DNA from: Deinococcus koreensis
GTDB taxonomy: Bacteria; Deinococcota; Deinococci; Deinococcales; Deinococcaceae
NCBI RefSeq assembly: GCF_002901445.1
Contig: NZ_PPPD01000001.1
Coordinates: 310,001 to 374,000 of the forward strand
DNA length: 64,000 nt
Reading direction: 5' to 3'
Made by a program: the position numbers and the translations under genes. Below are positions 10,038-19,410 of this stretch, piece by piece (positions within the stretch are counted from its first letter, which is position 1; every line of letters starts with the position of its first letter). Below the pieces are notes generated by a model, which saw only the letters and a program-made list of their open reading frames with translations, made no database searches and was not told the origin of the DNA.

Positions 10038-10098
10038 GGCAGAAGGCAGATGGCAGAAGGCCAGGCCTCTTTTTGCCATCTGCCATCTGCCTTCTGCC
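10038..10098. repeat. 61-nt hairpin of 7-bp repeats between ftsE and ftsX
   Basis: The left arm GGCAGAAGGCAGATGGCAGA plus AGGC (10038-10061) pairs with the right arm at 10075-10098 at 23 of 24 positions, around a 13-nt loop ending in five T. Each arm is built from GGCAGAA/GGCAGAT heptamers. The composition is unlike the flanking coding sequence, which suggests an inserted palindromic element inside an operon. It could pause ribosomes or polymerase or stabilise the ftsE message. Confidence 0.7.
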
Positions 10099-10121
10099 TT
10101 CTGCGGCGCCGGGGGCGCCCT

Positions 10122-10985
10122 GTGACCTACCATCTGCGCGAGGCCCTGCTCGCCATGCGGGGGAACTTCACGGCCACGCTGGCGACCCTGACCACCATGA
10201 CCCTGACCCTGCTGATGCTGGGCTTCGTGCTGCTGCTCACGCTGAACGTGAACCGCACGCTGGAGCAGCTGGAGTCTCAGGTCGAGGTCGCGGCCTTCCT
10301 GAGCGCGGATGCCGACGACGCGGGCCTGCTGAAATACGTGCAGGCGCTGCCGCAGGTGAGCGAGGCCACTCTGGTGACCAGCGATCAGGTCTTGCGGGAG
10401 ATGACCCAGGACTCGCCCTACACCCGCGACGCGGCGGCGCTGGTGGGCAACCCCTTCCCCGACACCCTGCGGATGCGCGTGGCGCGGGTCGGGGACTCGC
10501 GCACGGTGGCGGCGGCCGTGAAGGGCCTGCCCGGCGTGGAGGACGTGGAGTACGGCGCCGGTTACGTCGATCCCACGGTGAAGACCCTGACCGCCGTGCG
10601 CGGCGTGGGCTACGCGCTGGTGGGACTGCTGCTGCTGGGCACCCTGTTCAACATCCTGAACGCGGTGCGGGTCGCCATGTACTCGCGGCGCAGCGAGATC
10701 AGCGTGATGCGGCTGCTGGGCGCGACCCGCTCCTTTATCCGCATGCCCCACGTGATCGAGGGCCTGCTGGTGGGCGTGGTCGCGGCCGTGATCGCGCTGG
10801 CCCTGCTGACCCCCACCTACCTGGAACTGGTGCGGCGGGTGCATGAGCTGGCCCCGGTCTTCCCGGTGGTCACGGACCGCCAGACGCTGCTGCCGGTGCT
10901 GGGCGGCGTGGGGCTGCTGGGCGTGCTGATCGGCCTGCTGGGCAGTATCTTCGCCACCCGGCGCTACCTGCAGGAGCTGGAATGA
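10122..10985 (+). CDS. ftsX: Cell division permease-like protein FtsX
   Basis: This 287-residue membrane partner of FtsE has a cytoplasmic N-terminus (VTYHLREALLAMRGNF), TM1 at about residues 22-45, an extracytoplasmic domain with VEVAAFLSADADD, then TMs 2-4 in the FtsX domain (GYALVGLLLLGTLFNILNAV, then EISVMRLLGATRSFIRMPHV and two C-terminal helices). It transmits the FtsE ATPase cycle to a periplasmic or wall hydrolase activator. The GTG at 10122 starts the conserved sequence; an upstream in-frame ATG at 10050 lies within the hairpin repeat. The stop overlaps the next gene by 4 nt (ATGA). Confidence 0.9.
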   Translation: MTYHLREALLAMRGNFTATLATLTTMTLTLLMLGFVLLLTLNVNRTLEQLESQVEVAAFLSADADDAGLLKYVQALPQVSEATLVTSDQVLREMTQDSPYTRDAAALVGNPFPDTLRMRVARVGDSRTVAAAVKGLPGVEDVEYGAGYVDPTVKTLTAVRGVGYALVGLLLLGTLFNILNAVRVAMYSRRSEISVMRLLGATRSFIRMPHVIEGLLVGVVAAVIALALLTPTYLELVRRVHELAPVFPVVTDRQTLLPVLGGVGLLGVLIGLLGSIFATRRYLQELE

Positions 10986-12427
10986 CCGGAGCCGGGGGGA
11001 GGGCGCGGCGGCTGGCCACCGGCTGGCTGCTGATCACCCTGCTGACGGTGGCCGCCGCGCAGACCACCAGCGAGCGGCTGCAGCAGCTCCAGCGCGACCT
11101 GCAGGAGCAGAAGCAGCTCAGCACCCAGCAGGCGCAGCAGCTGAGCCGCCTGCGCGAGAACATCCAGAACCTCAGCGCGCAGCAAAAGCAGACGCTGGCC
11201 CGGCTGGAAACGCTGGCGGCCGGCGTGGGACAGGTGGAACAGGAGGTCGTGACCCTGACCACCCGCGTGTCGCTGGCCGAGCGGGTGCTGGCCGACACCA
11301 CCTCGCGCCTGAACGTCACGCAGACCCGGGTGGATCGGCTGCGCGGCGACGTGCGGGAGATCCTGAACACCCAGTACCGCGACCGCTCCGGGCGCTACCT
11401 GCAGCTGCTCTCGCAGTCGCGCAGCCTTTCGGATCTGCTGATCCGCGTGAAGTACGCCAACCTGGCCGGGCAGTACAACGTCCAGATCATCGAGACCCTG
11501 CGCCTGGAGGTGCAGAATCTGGCGAGCCAGCAGGCCCTCCAGGCCAGTCAGGCCAGGAGCCTGAAGGAGTCCCAGGCCCAGCGCGCCGCCGCCCTGGCCC
11601 GGCTGCGCGAGAGGAGGCAGCAGCAGGCCGCCCTGCTGGCCCAGCTGCGCCGCAGCGAACAGGGCCAGCGCACCCTGGCGGCCCAGCAGCAGGCCGAGCG
11701 CGCCCTCACGGTGAACACCATCGACCAGCTGGTCGGGCAGGTCGTGGCCGAGCGTGCCCGCCTGGAGGCCGAACGCCAGCGCCGACTGGCCGAGGAACGC
11801 CGCCGCCGCGAGGAGGAGCAGCGCCGCCTGCGCGAGGCCCAGGAACGCGCCCGGCTGGAGGCCCTCCGGCTGGCCCGGCTGCGCGCCCAGCAGGAGCGGC
11901 AGCGGCAGCTGGCCGTGCAGCGTGAGACTGCGGCCCGTCAGGCGGCCCAGGAGGCCGCGCAGCGCGAGCGCGAACAGCAGGTGCAGCGCGAGCAGGAAGC
12001 CCTGCGTGCCCGGCAGCAGCAGGTACAGGCCGAGCAGGATCAGGCCGATGTCCAGCTCGCCCCCCTGCCGCCCCTGAGCGGCCCGCTGGGCTTCCCGCTG
12101 CCGGGGGGCCGGGTGAGTGCGCCTTACGGCACGAACGGCGCCCCGTGGGTGATCCTGCAGGGCAACGAATCGTCCCAGGCGGTCGCCGCGCTGCCGGGCA
12201 ACGTCTGGACGGTCAGTCTGTATGCCTCGCTGGGCTACGTGGTGCTGGTGGATCACGGCGGTTCCGTCACCGCCTACATGGGCCTGCGCGACCCGCTGGT
12301 CAGTGTGGGTGACCGGGTGTCGCGCGGCACGCCGCTGGGCACGGTGGGGGGCAGTCAGATCTTCGGGCCGCTGAACATGGCCTTTCAGCTCCGGCGCGGC
12401 TCGGAGATCGTGGCCCCGGGGTTCTGA
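10982..12427 (+). CDS. EnvC-like coiled-coil protein with degenerate LytM domain
   Basis: This 481-residue exported protein has a signal segment (LATGWLLITLLTVAAAQ), a very long Gln/Arg/Glu-rich coiled coil (about residues 25-350) and a C-terminal M23/LytM-like domain (about 365-481, starting GFPLPGGRVSAPYG). The catalytic zinc ligands are missing: the usual HxGxD and HxH positions read PWVILQGN and NMAFQLRRG. It is translationally coupled to ftsX, so it is most likely the FtsEX-controlled hydrolase activator (EnvC role), not itself a hydrolase. A partner amidase is not in the window. Confidence 0.85.
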   Translation: MTGAGGRARRLATGWLLITLLTVAAAQTTSERLQQLQRDLQEQKQLSTQQAQQLSRLRENIQNLSAQQKQTLARLETLAAGVGQVEQEVVTLTTRVSLAERVLADTTSRLNVTQTRVDRLRGDVREILNTQYRDRSGRYLQLLSQSRSLSDLLIRVKYANLAGQYNVQIIETLRLEVQNLASQQALQASQARSLKESQAQRAAALARLRERRQQQAALLAQLRRSEQGQRTLAAQQQAERALTVNTIDQLVGQVVAERARLEAERQRRLAEERRRREEEQRRLREAQERARLEALRLARLRAQQERQRQLAVQRETAARQAAQEAAQREREQQVQREQEALRARQQQVQAEQDQADVQLAPLPPLSGPLGFPLPGGRVSAPYGTNGAPWVILQGNESSQAVAALPGNVWTVSLYASLGYVVLVDHGGSVTAYMGLRDPLVSVGDRVSRGTPLGTVGGSQIFGPLNMAFQLRRGSEIVAPGF

Positions 12428-12442
12428 GAGCCCTCCTCCCGC

Positions 12443-12470
12443 TTGCACCCCTCCCCCCGGCCCTGATACT
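12443..12470 (+). promoter_or_regulatory. Sigma70-type promoter for rpsP
   Basis: TTGCAC (12443-12448) and GATACT (12465-12470) are separated by 16 bp. They lie about 100 nt before rpsP, giving a leader that contains a small stem, CCCGC (12516-12520) with GCGGG (12528-12532). Confidence 0.45.
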
Positions 12471-12571
12471 CTTCTGCGGTGCGCGCCCCGGTTGGCTGCT
12501 GACGGGCGCATACTCCCCGCGACCTAGGCGGGAGCCCCACCCTCAGACCCACCCACACCGAGGTTCTTCTA

Positions 12572-12820
12572 ATGGTCAAAATCCGCCTGTCCCGTTTCGG
12601 TTCCACCCATAACCCCCACTACCGCATCGTCGTGGCCGACGCCCGCCGTCCCCGCGATGGTGGCTACATCGAGAACCTGGGTCACTACGACCCCCGCAAG
12701 ACCACCGAGACCTACCTCAAGGTCAACGCCGAGCGCGCGGCCCACTGGATCGCGCAGGGCGCCCAGCCCACCGCGACCGCCAAGCGGCTGCTCAAGAGCC
12801 AGGGCGTCAAGGTCGCCTGA
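12572..12820 (+). CDS. rpsP: 30S ribosomal protein S16
   Basis: This 82-residue protein ([20 protein letters not shown], then [14 protein letters not shown] and [15 protein letters not shown]) is a full-length bacterial S16, a component of the small subunit needed for 16S rRNA folding. The GAGG at about 12562 gives a Shine-Dalgarno site. An intrinsic terminator follows the gene directly, separating it from khpA-rimM-trmD, with which it is usually linked. Confidence 0.97.
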   Translation: MVKIRLSRFGSTHNPHYRIVVADARRPRDGGYIENLGHYDPRKTTETYLKVNAERAAHWIAQGAQPTATAKRLLKSQGVKVA

Positions 12821-12841
12821 GCGCTTCCGCCCGAAATCTGG

Positions 12842-12863
12842 GGCTCCTCCGGGAGCCTTTTTT
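12842..12863 (+). terminator. Intrinsic terminator after rpsP
   Basis: GGCTCC (12842-12847) pairs with GGAGCC (12852-12857), followed by six T (12858-12863). This is the clearest canonical Rho-independent terminator in the window. Confidence 0.85.
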
Positions 12864-12943
12864 CATGGGGCTTTTCCGTGGCCACCGTCCCCGGCGCGGA
12901 GCGACCCCGACATGCGCCCGGCCCCTGACCCTAGAATGCGGGC

Positions 12944-13183
12944 ATGAAAAGCGATCCCGTCGAACTCACCCTGTTCCTGGCCCAGAGCGTGGTCGATCAA
13001 CCGCCGCTGGTGCGGGTCTCCCGCCGGGGGCCGACGGTCATCGTGCGGGTGGCGCCCGGCGAGGAAGGGCGCCTGATCGGCCGGCAGGGCCGCGTGATCC
13101 AGGCCATCCGCACGCTGGTGCGCGCCGCGAGCGATCCGCGCGAGCGCGTGAACGTGGATCTGGACGCCCCCCGCAAAGCGTGA
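12944..13183 (+). CDS. khpA: KH-domain RNA-binding protein KhpA
   Basis: This 79-residue single type-II KH domain has the GxxG loop in GRLIGRQGRVIQAIRTLVRA and is the length of KhpA/YlqC, which binds RNA, often with KhpB, and affects cell division and envelope genes. It sits between rpsP and rimM as in many bacteria. A TAGAAT -10 (12932-12937) lies 6 nt before the ATG, so the gene has its own promoter and a leaderless message after the rpsP terminator. Confidence 0.92.
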   Translation: MKSDPVELTLFLAQSVVDQPPLVRVSRRGPTVIVRVAPGEEGRLIGRQGRVIQAIRTLVRAASDPRERVNVDLDAPRKA

Positions 13184-13202
13184 GCGGCGCAGGACATAGG
13201 CC

Positions 13203-13781
13203 GTGACGAGTCCGGAGGAGCGCACCCGGCTGGGGCATCTGCTGGGGCCGCACGGCGTTCAGGGCGCGGTCAAGGTCTACGTGCTGGGCGACCCCGGCCA
13301 GTTCCGCGGGCTGCCCCGGGTCTTCGTGGAGGGTCGGGGCTGGCTGCGCGTGGTCAAGGCCGATCCCCTGGCGCCCGGCGTGGCCCTCTCGCTGGCCGGC
13401 ATCAGCACCCGCGAGGCGGCCGAGGAACTGCGCGGCCTGCCGGTCTACGCCGCCGACGCCGAGCTGCCGCCCCCCGAGGACGGCGTGTACTACTACCACG
13501 AACTGCGCGGCCTGCAGCTGCTGGATGAAGCGGGCAGCGTGCTGGGCGAGGTCACCGACGTGCAGGAGGCCGGGCGCCAGGATCTGCTGGTCGTCCGGCA
13601 CCCGGAGGGCGAGTCCTTCGTGCCCCTCCAGGCCCCCTACGTGCTGGTCGACCTGAACCCGAAACGCCGCCCGGCCTCGCTGACCCTGCGCGCCGACGCT
13701 CCCGAGGGCCTGCTGGGTGACGCCGGAGGGGACGCGGCCGACGGCACTGCGACAAACGACACGGCGAAGGACGACGCCTGA
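13203..13781 (+). CDS. rimM: Ribosome maturation factor RimM
   Basis: This 192-residue protein assists assembly of the 30S head and binds S19. It has the N-terminal RimM domain (RLGHLLGPHGVQGAVKVYVL, about residues 8-85) and a PRC-barrel domain (YYHELRGLQLLDEAGSVLGE to VPLQAPYVLVDLNPKR). The C-terminal 30 residues are an Asp/Ala/Thr-rich extension not typical of the family. The start is GTG, 19 nt after khpA; trmD follows after 9 nt. Confidence 0.93.
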   Translation: MTSPEERTRLGHLLGPHGVQGAVKVYVLGDPGQFRGLPRVFVEGRGWLRVVKADPLAPGVALSLAGISTREAAEELRGLPVYAADAELPPPEDGVYYYHELRGLQLLDEAGSVLGEVTDVQEAGRQDLLVVRHPEGESFVPLQAPYVLVDLNPKRRPASLTLRADAPEGLLGDAGGDAADGTATNDTAKDDA

Positions 13782-13790
13782 GCCCGCCCG

Positions 13791-14597
13791 ATGCTGACCT
13801 TTTCCTTCCTGACCCTCTTTCCTGAACTGCTGGCCCCCTTCGCAGCCGAGGCCATCGTGGGCAAGGCGCGGGAGCGTGGGCTGATCGACGTGCGCCTGGT
13901 GAACATGCGCGACTTTTCGGGCAACAAGCACCTGAAGGTCGACGACGCCCCCTACGGTGGGGGTGCGGGCATGGTGATCCGGGTCGACGTGGCCGAGCGC
14001 GCCCTGGCGAGCCTGCCCCCGGCGGACGAGGTGATCCTGCTCACGCCCGCCGGAGCGCCTTTCACTCAGGCCGTGGCCGAGGAACTGGCCACCCGCAGCC
14101 ACCTGGCGTTCCTGTGCGGCCGCTACGAGGGCTTCGACGCCCGCGTGGAGGGCCTGGTCACGCGCGAGCTGAGCATCGGCGACTTCGTGATGATGGGCGG
14201 GGAGGCGGCGGCGGCCTGCGTGCTGGAGGCGGTCGCCCGGCTCGTTCCCGGCGTGATCGGCGACCCGGATTCGCACCGGGCCGACTCCTTCAGTTCGGGG
14301 CTGCTGGACTACCCCGAATACACCCGCCCGCCCGAGTGGCGCGGTCTGGGCGTGCCCGAGGTGCTGCGCGGCGGGAACCACGCGGCCGTGGCGGCGTGGC
14401 GACGTGCCCAGGCCCTGGAGCGCACCCGGCAGCGGCGGCCCGACCTGCTGGCCAGCGCGGCCCTGAGCCCCCAGGACAGCACCGTGCTGAGCGCTCTGGG
14501 CGCCACGACACAGGAGCTGCAGGCGTGGAACGCCCCCCCAGCGCCAGTGCCCAGGCGTCCACGCCGGAAAAAGCCCCAGGAGACACGGAAAGAGTAA
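13791..14597 (+). CDS. trmD: tRNA (guanine-N1)-methyltransferase TrmD
   Basis: This 268-residue SPOUT enzyme makes m1G37 in tRNA to prevent frameshifting. It shows [16 protein letters not shown], the [16 protein letters not shown] loop, [16 protein letters not shown] and the trefoil-knot SAM site [14 protein letters not shown], and ends with a basic tail. It is the last gene of khpA-rimM-trmD; rplS, the usual next gene, is absent. Confidence 0.95.
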   Translation: MLTFSFLTLFPELLAPFAAEAIVGKARERGLIDVRLVNMRDFSGNKHLKVDDAPYGGGAGMVIRVDVAERALASLPPADEVILLTPAGAPFTQAVAEELATRSHLAFLCGRYEGFDARVEGLVTRELSIGDFVMMGGEAAAACVLEAVARLVPGVIGDPDSHRADSFSSGLLDYPEYTRPPEWRGLGVPEVLRGGNHAAVAAWRRAQALERTRQRRPDLLASAALSPQDSTVLSALGATTQELQAWNAPPAPVPRRPRRKKPQETRKE

Positions 14598-14656
14598 GCC
14601 TGAAGGGCATTGTTCTGTACCTTTTACGCAAGTCCCCGGAGGTGAAGAAGCCCACC

Positions 14657-15268
14657 ATGACACACAGGATGGCCCTGCCCCTCTTCCCCCTCCCCAACCT
14701 CGTGCTGTTTCCCGCCGTGGCGCTTCCCCTCTACGTGTTCGAGGAACGCTACCGCGCCCTGCTGCGTGACGTTCAGTCCAGCGGCGAGCCCTTCGGGATC
14801 GTGCGCGTGCTGGCGGCGTCACAGACCTCTGACCGGCCCTTTCAGGAGCGGGTGTCGCGCGTGGGCACCCTGGCCCACCTGCATCAGGCCCAGCTGCACG
14901 ACGACGGCACCAGCACCATCGTGGTGGTCGGCGGCGAGCGCTTCGAGGTCGAAGAATTCCATACCGATCACCCCTACCTCAGCGCCGACGTGCGGCTGTG
15001 GCCTCTGGAGCGCGATCCGCTGGGCGAGGAAGCGGCCCAGGCCAGCGCCCGGCACCTCCTGTCCTCGGTGCTGCGGCTGCGCCCCGAAGACGCCCAGGAG
15101 CTAAGGCAGGCCGCCCCGGACGACCCCCTGCTGCTGGCGAGTTTTGCCGCCAACGTGCTCCCCCTGGACGGCGCCCAGCGTGAAGAGGTGCTGCGCGCTC
15201 CGACCCTGCTCGACCGCCTGGAACTGCTGCTCGGCATGGTGCCCAGCAGCGCGAAACTGATGAACTGA
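14657..15268 (+). CDS. LON peptidase substrate-binding-domain protein
   Basis: This 203-residue protein consists of a LON N-terminal (substrate-binding) domain only: [27 protein letters not shown] is split here into [20 protein letters not shown] followed by [10 protein letters not shown]. It then carries the RVGTLAHL strand and a helical half ending [13 protein letters not shown]. No AAA or protease domain follows, so it is an adaptor-like protein of unknown role. A strong Shine-Dalgarno GGAGGTGA (14638-14645), 11 nt before the ATG, sets the start. A TACCTT -10 candidate lies just upstream. Confidence 0.85.
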   Translation: MTHRMALPLFPLPNLVLFPAVALPLYVFEERYRALLRDVQSSGEPFGIVRVLAASQTSDRPFQERVSRVGTLAHLHQAQLHDDGTSTIVVVGGERFEVEEFHTDHPYLSADVRLWPLERDPLGEEAAQASARHLLSSVLRLRPEDAQELRQAAPDDPLLLASFAANVLPLDGAQREEVLRAPTLLDRLELLLGMVPSSAKLMN

Positions 15269-15527
15269 GCAGGGCGGAGGTGTCCCGGCGAACGTGATGC
15301 GGAGATCGTCGGCTTCCGCCTTTCTGGAGACGGGGACGTCCGGCCCTGTAACTTCAGGTCTGGATGACTCGGATCAGCCGTTCCCGACCGTCCATATGAC
15401 CGTCGGCAGATGGCCTCAGCCAGACTCCAGAACCCGACGCATCCTCGACGACCAACCTAAGCCCCGGCACCTTGAAGCCGTGGATCAGCCATCTCCGCAG
15501 AGCGCTGGATCTTGGGACAAAAGAGGA

Positions 15528-15551
15528 GGACGGAGCCCGGAAGCCCCGTCC
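15528..15551 (-). terminator. Terminator of the sulfurtransferase gene
   Basis: On the minus strand GGACGG (15551-15546) pairs with CCGTCC (15533-15528) around a 12-nt loop with further GC pairs, followed by CTCCTCTTTTGT. It lies 22 nt past the stop of the minus-strand gene. The rest of the gap 15269-15527 shows no gene; open frames there lack protein character. Confidence 0.55.
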
Positions 15552-15573
15552 CACTCGGCGGATCTGAGGTATT

Positions 15574-16434
15574 TCAGTCTTCGCTGTAGCTCTTCTCGAT
15601 GGGCATGCCCACGGCGTTGCCCCACTCCGTCCAGGAGCCGTCGTAGTTGCGGACGTTCGGGTAGCCCAGCAGTTCGCGCAGCACGAACCAGCTGTGGCTG
15701 CTGCGCTCCGCGATCCGGCAGTACGCGATGACGTCCTTGTCGGGCGTGACGCCCTCGCCGCCGTACAGGGCGCTCAGTTCGTCGGCCGACTTGAAGGTGC
15801 CGTCCTCGTTGGTGGCCCGCGCCCAGGGGATCGAGCGGGCGCCGGGGATGTGCCCGCCGCGCAGCACGCCTTCCTGCGGGTAGCTGGGCATGTGGGTGAC
15901 CTTGCCGCTGAATTCGTCGGGGCTGCGGACGTCCACCAGGGCGCCCTGGCCGGCCTGGACGCTCTGCAGGTGGGCCCTGACCTCGTCGCGGTAGGCGCGC
16001 AGGGACTCGTCGCGGGTCAGCGCGGGGTACTGGGTGGGGGCGTGGCTGGGGGCGTCGGTGGTGGTCGGGCGGCCCTCGGCGAGCCACTTCTGGCGGCCAC
16101 CGTTCATCAGCTTGAGGTTCTTCACGCCGCTGTATGACAGGAACCAGTAGGCGTAGGCGGCCCACCAGTTGCTCTTGTCGCCGTACAGCACGATGGTATC
16201 GGTGTCCCTGATCCCCAGCCGGCCCAGCAGGGCGCTGACCTGATCGGGGCCGATGAAGTCGCGCTCGACCGGGTGCCAGAAGTCCTGCTGCCAGTCGATT
16301 TTCACGGCGCCGGGGGCGTGGCCGGTGTCGTAGAGCAGGATATCCTCGTCGACCTCGATCAGGCGGATGCCGGGCGTGTTCAGGTTCTGCTCCACCCAGT
16401 CGGTATTCACGAGCACGTCTTTTGCGTAGTCCAT
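15574..16434 (-). CDS. Thiosulfate/3-mercaptopyruvate sulfurtransferase
   Basis: This 286-residue enzyme has two rhodanese domains. The N-terminal one begins [20 protein letters not shown] and lacks a catalytic cysteine ([12 protein letters not shown]). The C-terminal one has the active-site loop [12 protein letters not shown], the CRIxERS type of actinobacterial CysA/SseA sulfurtransferases, which points to thiosulfate as donor. GAGGAGG lies upstream of the ATG at 16434; an upstream in-frame ATG at 16482 would overlap the promoter. It is divergent from sufE, suggesting a joint role in sulfur mobilisation. Confidence 0.9.
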   Translation of the reverse strand: MDYAKDVLVNTDWVEQNLNTPGIRLIEVDEDILLYDTGHAPGAVKIDWQQDFWHPVERDFIGPDQVSALLGRLGIRDTDTIVLYGDKSNWWAAYAYWFLSYSGVKNLKLMNGGRQKWLAEGRPTTTDAPSHAPTQYPALTRDESLRAYRDEVRAHLQSVQAGQGALVDVRSPDEFSGKVTHMPSYPQEGVLRGGHIPGARSIPWARATNEDGTFKSADELSALYGGEGVTPDKDVIAYCRIAERSSHSWFVLRELLGYPNVRNYDGSWTEWGNAVGMPIEKSYSED

Positions 16435-16463
16435 AGGTGATGCCTCCTCAAGAAGATGAGCCG

Positions 16464-16493
16464 ATTGTACCCGGAACGCCAACTAATTGACAA
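16464..16493 (-). promoter_or_regulatory. Sigma70-type promoter for sulfurtransferase
   Basis: On the minus strand TTGTCA (16493-16488) and TACAAT (16469-16464) are separated by 18 bp, about 30 nt before the start codon. This is one of the closest matches to the sigma70 consensus in the window, and the gene has a conventional Shine-Dalgarno leader. Confidence 0.65.
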
Positions 16494-16552
16494 AAGAACT
16501 CAACTGGACAGGCGGCACCTTCCGTGCGCGCGGCCGGGGGTAGATTGGCGCC

Positions 16553-17008
16553 ATGACGGACGCCGCCCCCCTGCCCGAAAAACTTCAGTACATCGTGACC
16601 CTGTTCAAGAGCGCGCCCAAGACGCTGCGACTGCAGGCCCTGCTGGAGTACAGCAAGAAGTTGCCGCCCCTGCCGGAGAAGTACGTGGAGCACCCGGAAT
16701 TCATGCAGCCGGTGCCCGAATGCACCAGCCCCTTCTTCCTGGTCACCGAGCAGGAGGGCGGCGGCGTGAACATGCATTTCAAGGTGCCCGAGGAAGCGCC
16801 GACCGTGCGCGGCTACGCGGGCATCCTGCACGAGGCCCTCAGCGGCCAGTCTCCGGAGACGATCCTGAGCGTGCCCGACGACTTCTACCTGAACATGGGC
16901 CTCACCGAGCTGATCACGCCGATGCGCCTGCGCGGCATGGGCGCCATCCTGCGCCGGCTCAAGAGCGATGTGCAGGCTCACACCCAGCAGACTCATACCC
17001 AGGGCTGA
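16553..17008 (+). CDS. sufE: SufE family Fe-S assembly sulfur acceptor
   Basis: This 151-residue protein accepts sulfur from cysteine desulfurase SufS and passes it to the SufBCD scaffold. It has the SufE helical core (LPEKLQYIVTLFKSAPKTLR) and the acceptor cysteine in MQPVPECTSPFFL (Cys about 58), and the C-terminal LTPMRLRGMGAIL-type helix reads ITPMRLRGMGAILRR. TAGATT (16541-16546) lies 6 nt before the ATG (leaderless). A strong hairpin follows. The other suf genes are not in the window. Confidence 0.92.
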   Translation: MTDAAPLPEKLQYIVTLFKSAPKTLRLQALLEYSKKLPPLPEKYVEHPEFMQPVPECTSPFFLVTEQEGGGVNMHFKVPEEAPTVRGYAGILHEALSGQSPETILSVPDDFYLNMGLTELITPMRLRGMGAILRRLKSDVQAHTQQTHTQG

Positions 17009-17020
17009 GCACCACTGAAC

Positions 17021-17051
17021 GCGCCGCCTGGACGACTCGTCCAGGCGGCGC
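17021..17051. terminator. Bidirectional terminator hairpin
   Basis: GCGCCGCCTGGAC (17021-17033) pairs perfectly with GTCCAGGCGGCGC (17039-17051) around a 5-nt loop, between the converging sufE and rdgB genes. Confidence 0.7.
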
Positions 17052-17066
17052 TGTTCGTACCGTCCC

Positions 17067-17690
<624 letters not shown>

Positions 17691-17744
17691 GCCCTCAAGT
17701 GTAGGGCCTGGGGGCCCAGGGTCGGCCCGGCGGCACGTTTGCCC

Positions 17745-19163
17745 TCAATGCGCGGCGGCCAGGGCGCGCACCGACTCGTCCTGCACCGCGCGCAGGGTCA
17801 GGATCGGCGTGCTCTCGGGGCCGTTCATCAGGATGGCGAAGGCCACGACCCGGCCGCTGCGGGCGGTGACGTAGCCGGCCAGGGCACTCACGCCCGGCAG
17901 CGTCCCGGTCTTGGCGCGCACGTCCAGCCCGCTGCCGAGCAGACGCTGGGCCAGGGTGCCGCCGCGTCCGTTGTGGCGGGGCACGTCCTCGCCGGTACCG
18001 GCCTGGGGCAGCGCCTCGACGAAGGCGTTGCGCCGCGCCCGGTACAACCCCTCCGGCAGCGGCGGGCCGGCGGGCAGCGCCGCAGCCGGGCCCGCCAGCG
18101 GATACGGCAGGTCGTACATGGCCCTCAGCAATCCGGTGATGGCCCGCGGGGTCTGCCGGTTGTGCCGGCTCAGGCCGCTGCCGTCGGCCAGCCGCACGCC
18201 GCTCAGATCCACGCCGAGGCGTTCCAGCAGGGCCCGCTCCTCGGCCAGCGCCCCGGCGAGGGTCCCCCGGCCAGTTCCGGCCGGCCGCCGGGCCAGGGTG
18301 GCGAGCAGTTCCTCGGCCCGCAGGTTGTCGCTGGGCCGCTCCGTTTCGGCCAGCACGTCCTGTGGCGAAGCGCTGCGGACACTGGCGACGCCCTGTTCGG
18401 GCCGGCGGGAGGGCGGCACCAGCGGATCCGGGGGAAGCGGGGTGCCCCGCTCGTCCATGCGGACGGGGGCGACGTAGGGCGCGTGCGGGGTGGCCGACCC
18501 CACCACGTCCGAGCGCACCCGGATGCCGCCCAGGCGCAGCTCCGCGATCAGCGCCCGGCCCAGCCGCGCGTGGGCCTCGTCGGCGCTGGCCGGCGGGGCG
18601 TCGTGCCAGTCGGAGAGCCTCAGCGCGGTCATGGGCACCCCGATCACGGCCCCGCGCCAGCTTCCGGAGTCCAGCGCGGCGGTGTCGAGCCGCACCTGTC
18701 CCACCTCGCGCAGCCCGCGGGCGTGGGCCTGCCGAGCCAGGGCGCGCAGGCTGTAGGTGCCGCCGGACACGCTCAGGGTCGGGTCACCGCTGCCGCGCAG
18801 GGTCAGCGCCCTGACCTGCGGGCGGCCCGCCTGCGCGGCGGGCACCGTGAGTTCCGCACTCCACCAGCCGTCCGCGCCGCCCCGTTCGGCCAGGATCGCC
18901 GCGCCCGTCACGAGTTTGGTCACGCTGGCCGGAATCAGGGGCCGGTCGGGACTCAGGCTCTCCAGCACCGCGCCCCCCCGCAGATCCACGGCCAGCAGCC
19001 CGACCTGGACGCCGGGAGGCAGCGGTTTCAGGGCCGCGCGCAGGCCCGGGCTCAGGGCCGGGTCGCGGTGCAGGGTCAGACTGGAGGGCGGAGCGGGTGC
19101 GAGCGCCGGCTGTGCGCCTGAGACGGCAGGCAGCAGCAGGAGCAGGGCCAGGGCTCGGCGCAT
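17745..19163 (-). CDS. dacB: D-alanyl-D-alanine carboxypeptidase, S13/PBP4 type
   Basis: This 472-residue periplasmic penicillin-binding protein trims or cleaves peptidoglycan peptides (DD-carboxypeptidase/endopeptidase). It has a signal peptide ([17 protein letters not shown]), the SxxK nucleophile in [14 protein letters not shown] (Ser about 80), the SxN-type motif in GSGLSRHN, and [14 protein letters not shown]. The S13 insertion domains lie between the first two motifs. TATGCT (19177-19172) lies 8 nt before the ATG. Confidence 0.92.
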   Translation of the reverse strand: MRRALALLLLLPAVSGAQPALAPAPPSSLTLHRDPALSPGLRAALKPLPPGVQVGLLAVDLRGGAVLESLSPDRPLIPASVTKLVTGAAILAERGGADGWWSAELTVPAAQAGRPQVRALTLRGSGDPTLSVSGGTYSLRALARQAHARGLREVGQVRLDTAALDSGSWRGAVIGVPMTALRLSDWHDAPPASADEAHARLGRALIAELRLGGIRVRSDVVGSATPHAPYVAPVRMDERGTPLPPDPLVPPSRRPEQGVASVRSASPQDVLAETERPSDNLRAEELLATLARRPAGTGRGTLAGALAEERALLERLGVDLSGVRLADGSGLSRHNRQTPRAITGLLRAMYDLPYPLAGPAAALPAGPPLPEGLYRARRNAFVEALPQAGTGEDVPRHNGRGGTLAQRLLGSGLDVRAKTGTLPGVSALAGYVTARSGRVVAFAILMNGPESTPILTLRAVQDESVRALAAAH

Positions 19164-19217
19164 CGGCCGCCAGCATAGCCCGGCGGCCCTCCAGGGTTTC
19201 CGTCCTGACCTGACATG

Positions 19218-19233
19218 GCTGTTCCAGAACAGC
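19218..19233. promoter_or_regulatory. Palindrome upstream of dacB
   Basis: GCTGTTCCAGAACAGC is a perfect 7-bp inverted repeat with a 2-bp centre, lying about 40 bp upstream of the dacB -10. It could be an operator or the end of the ferredoxin transcription unit; nothing else identifies it. Confidence 0.3.
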
Positions 19234-19320
19234 GCTGAACCGGACTATGAACCGCAGGCCGGAAGGCACAGATCGGAACGGGCAGCCGCGCACCCCTTAA
19301 CCGGAGGCCGCCCGATTCCC

Positions 19321-19358
19321 GAACGCCTGGGACAGCTCCGGGTGTTCAGCCCTAGCCC
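19321..19358 (+). repeat. Dispersed intergenic repeat, copy B
   Basis: It matches copy A (3803-3840) at 29 of 38 positions, including an uninterrupted GCTCCGGGTGTTC, and similarity continues weakly to about 19380. It lies between dacB and the ferredoxin gene. Confidence 0.5.
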
Positions 19359-19410
19359 GTCAGTCCGCCGCTGCTCCTCCACGTACAGAGATCTAGGCCC
19401 GGAACCCCTC

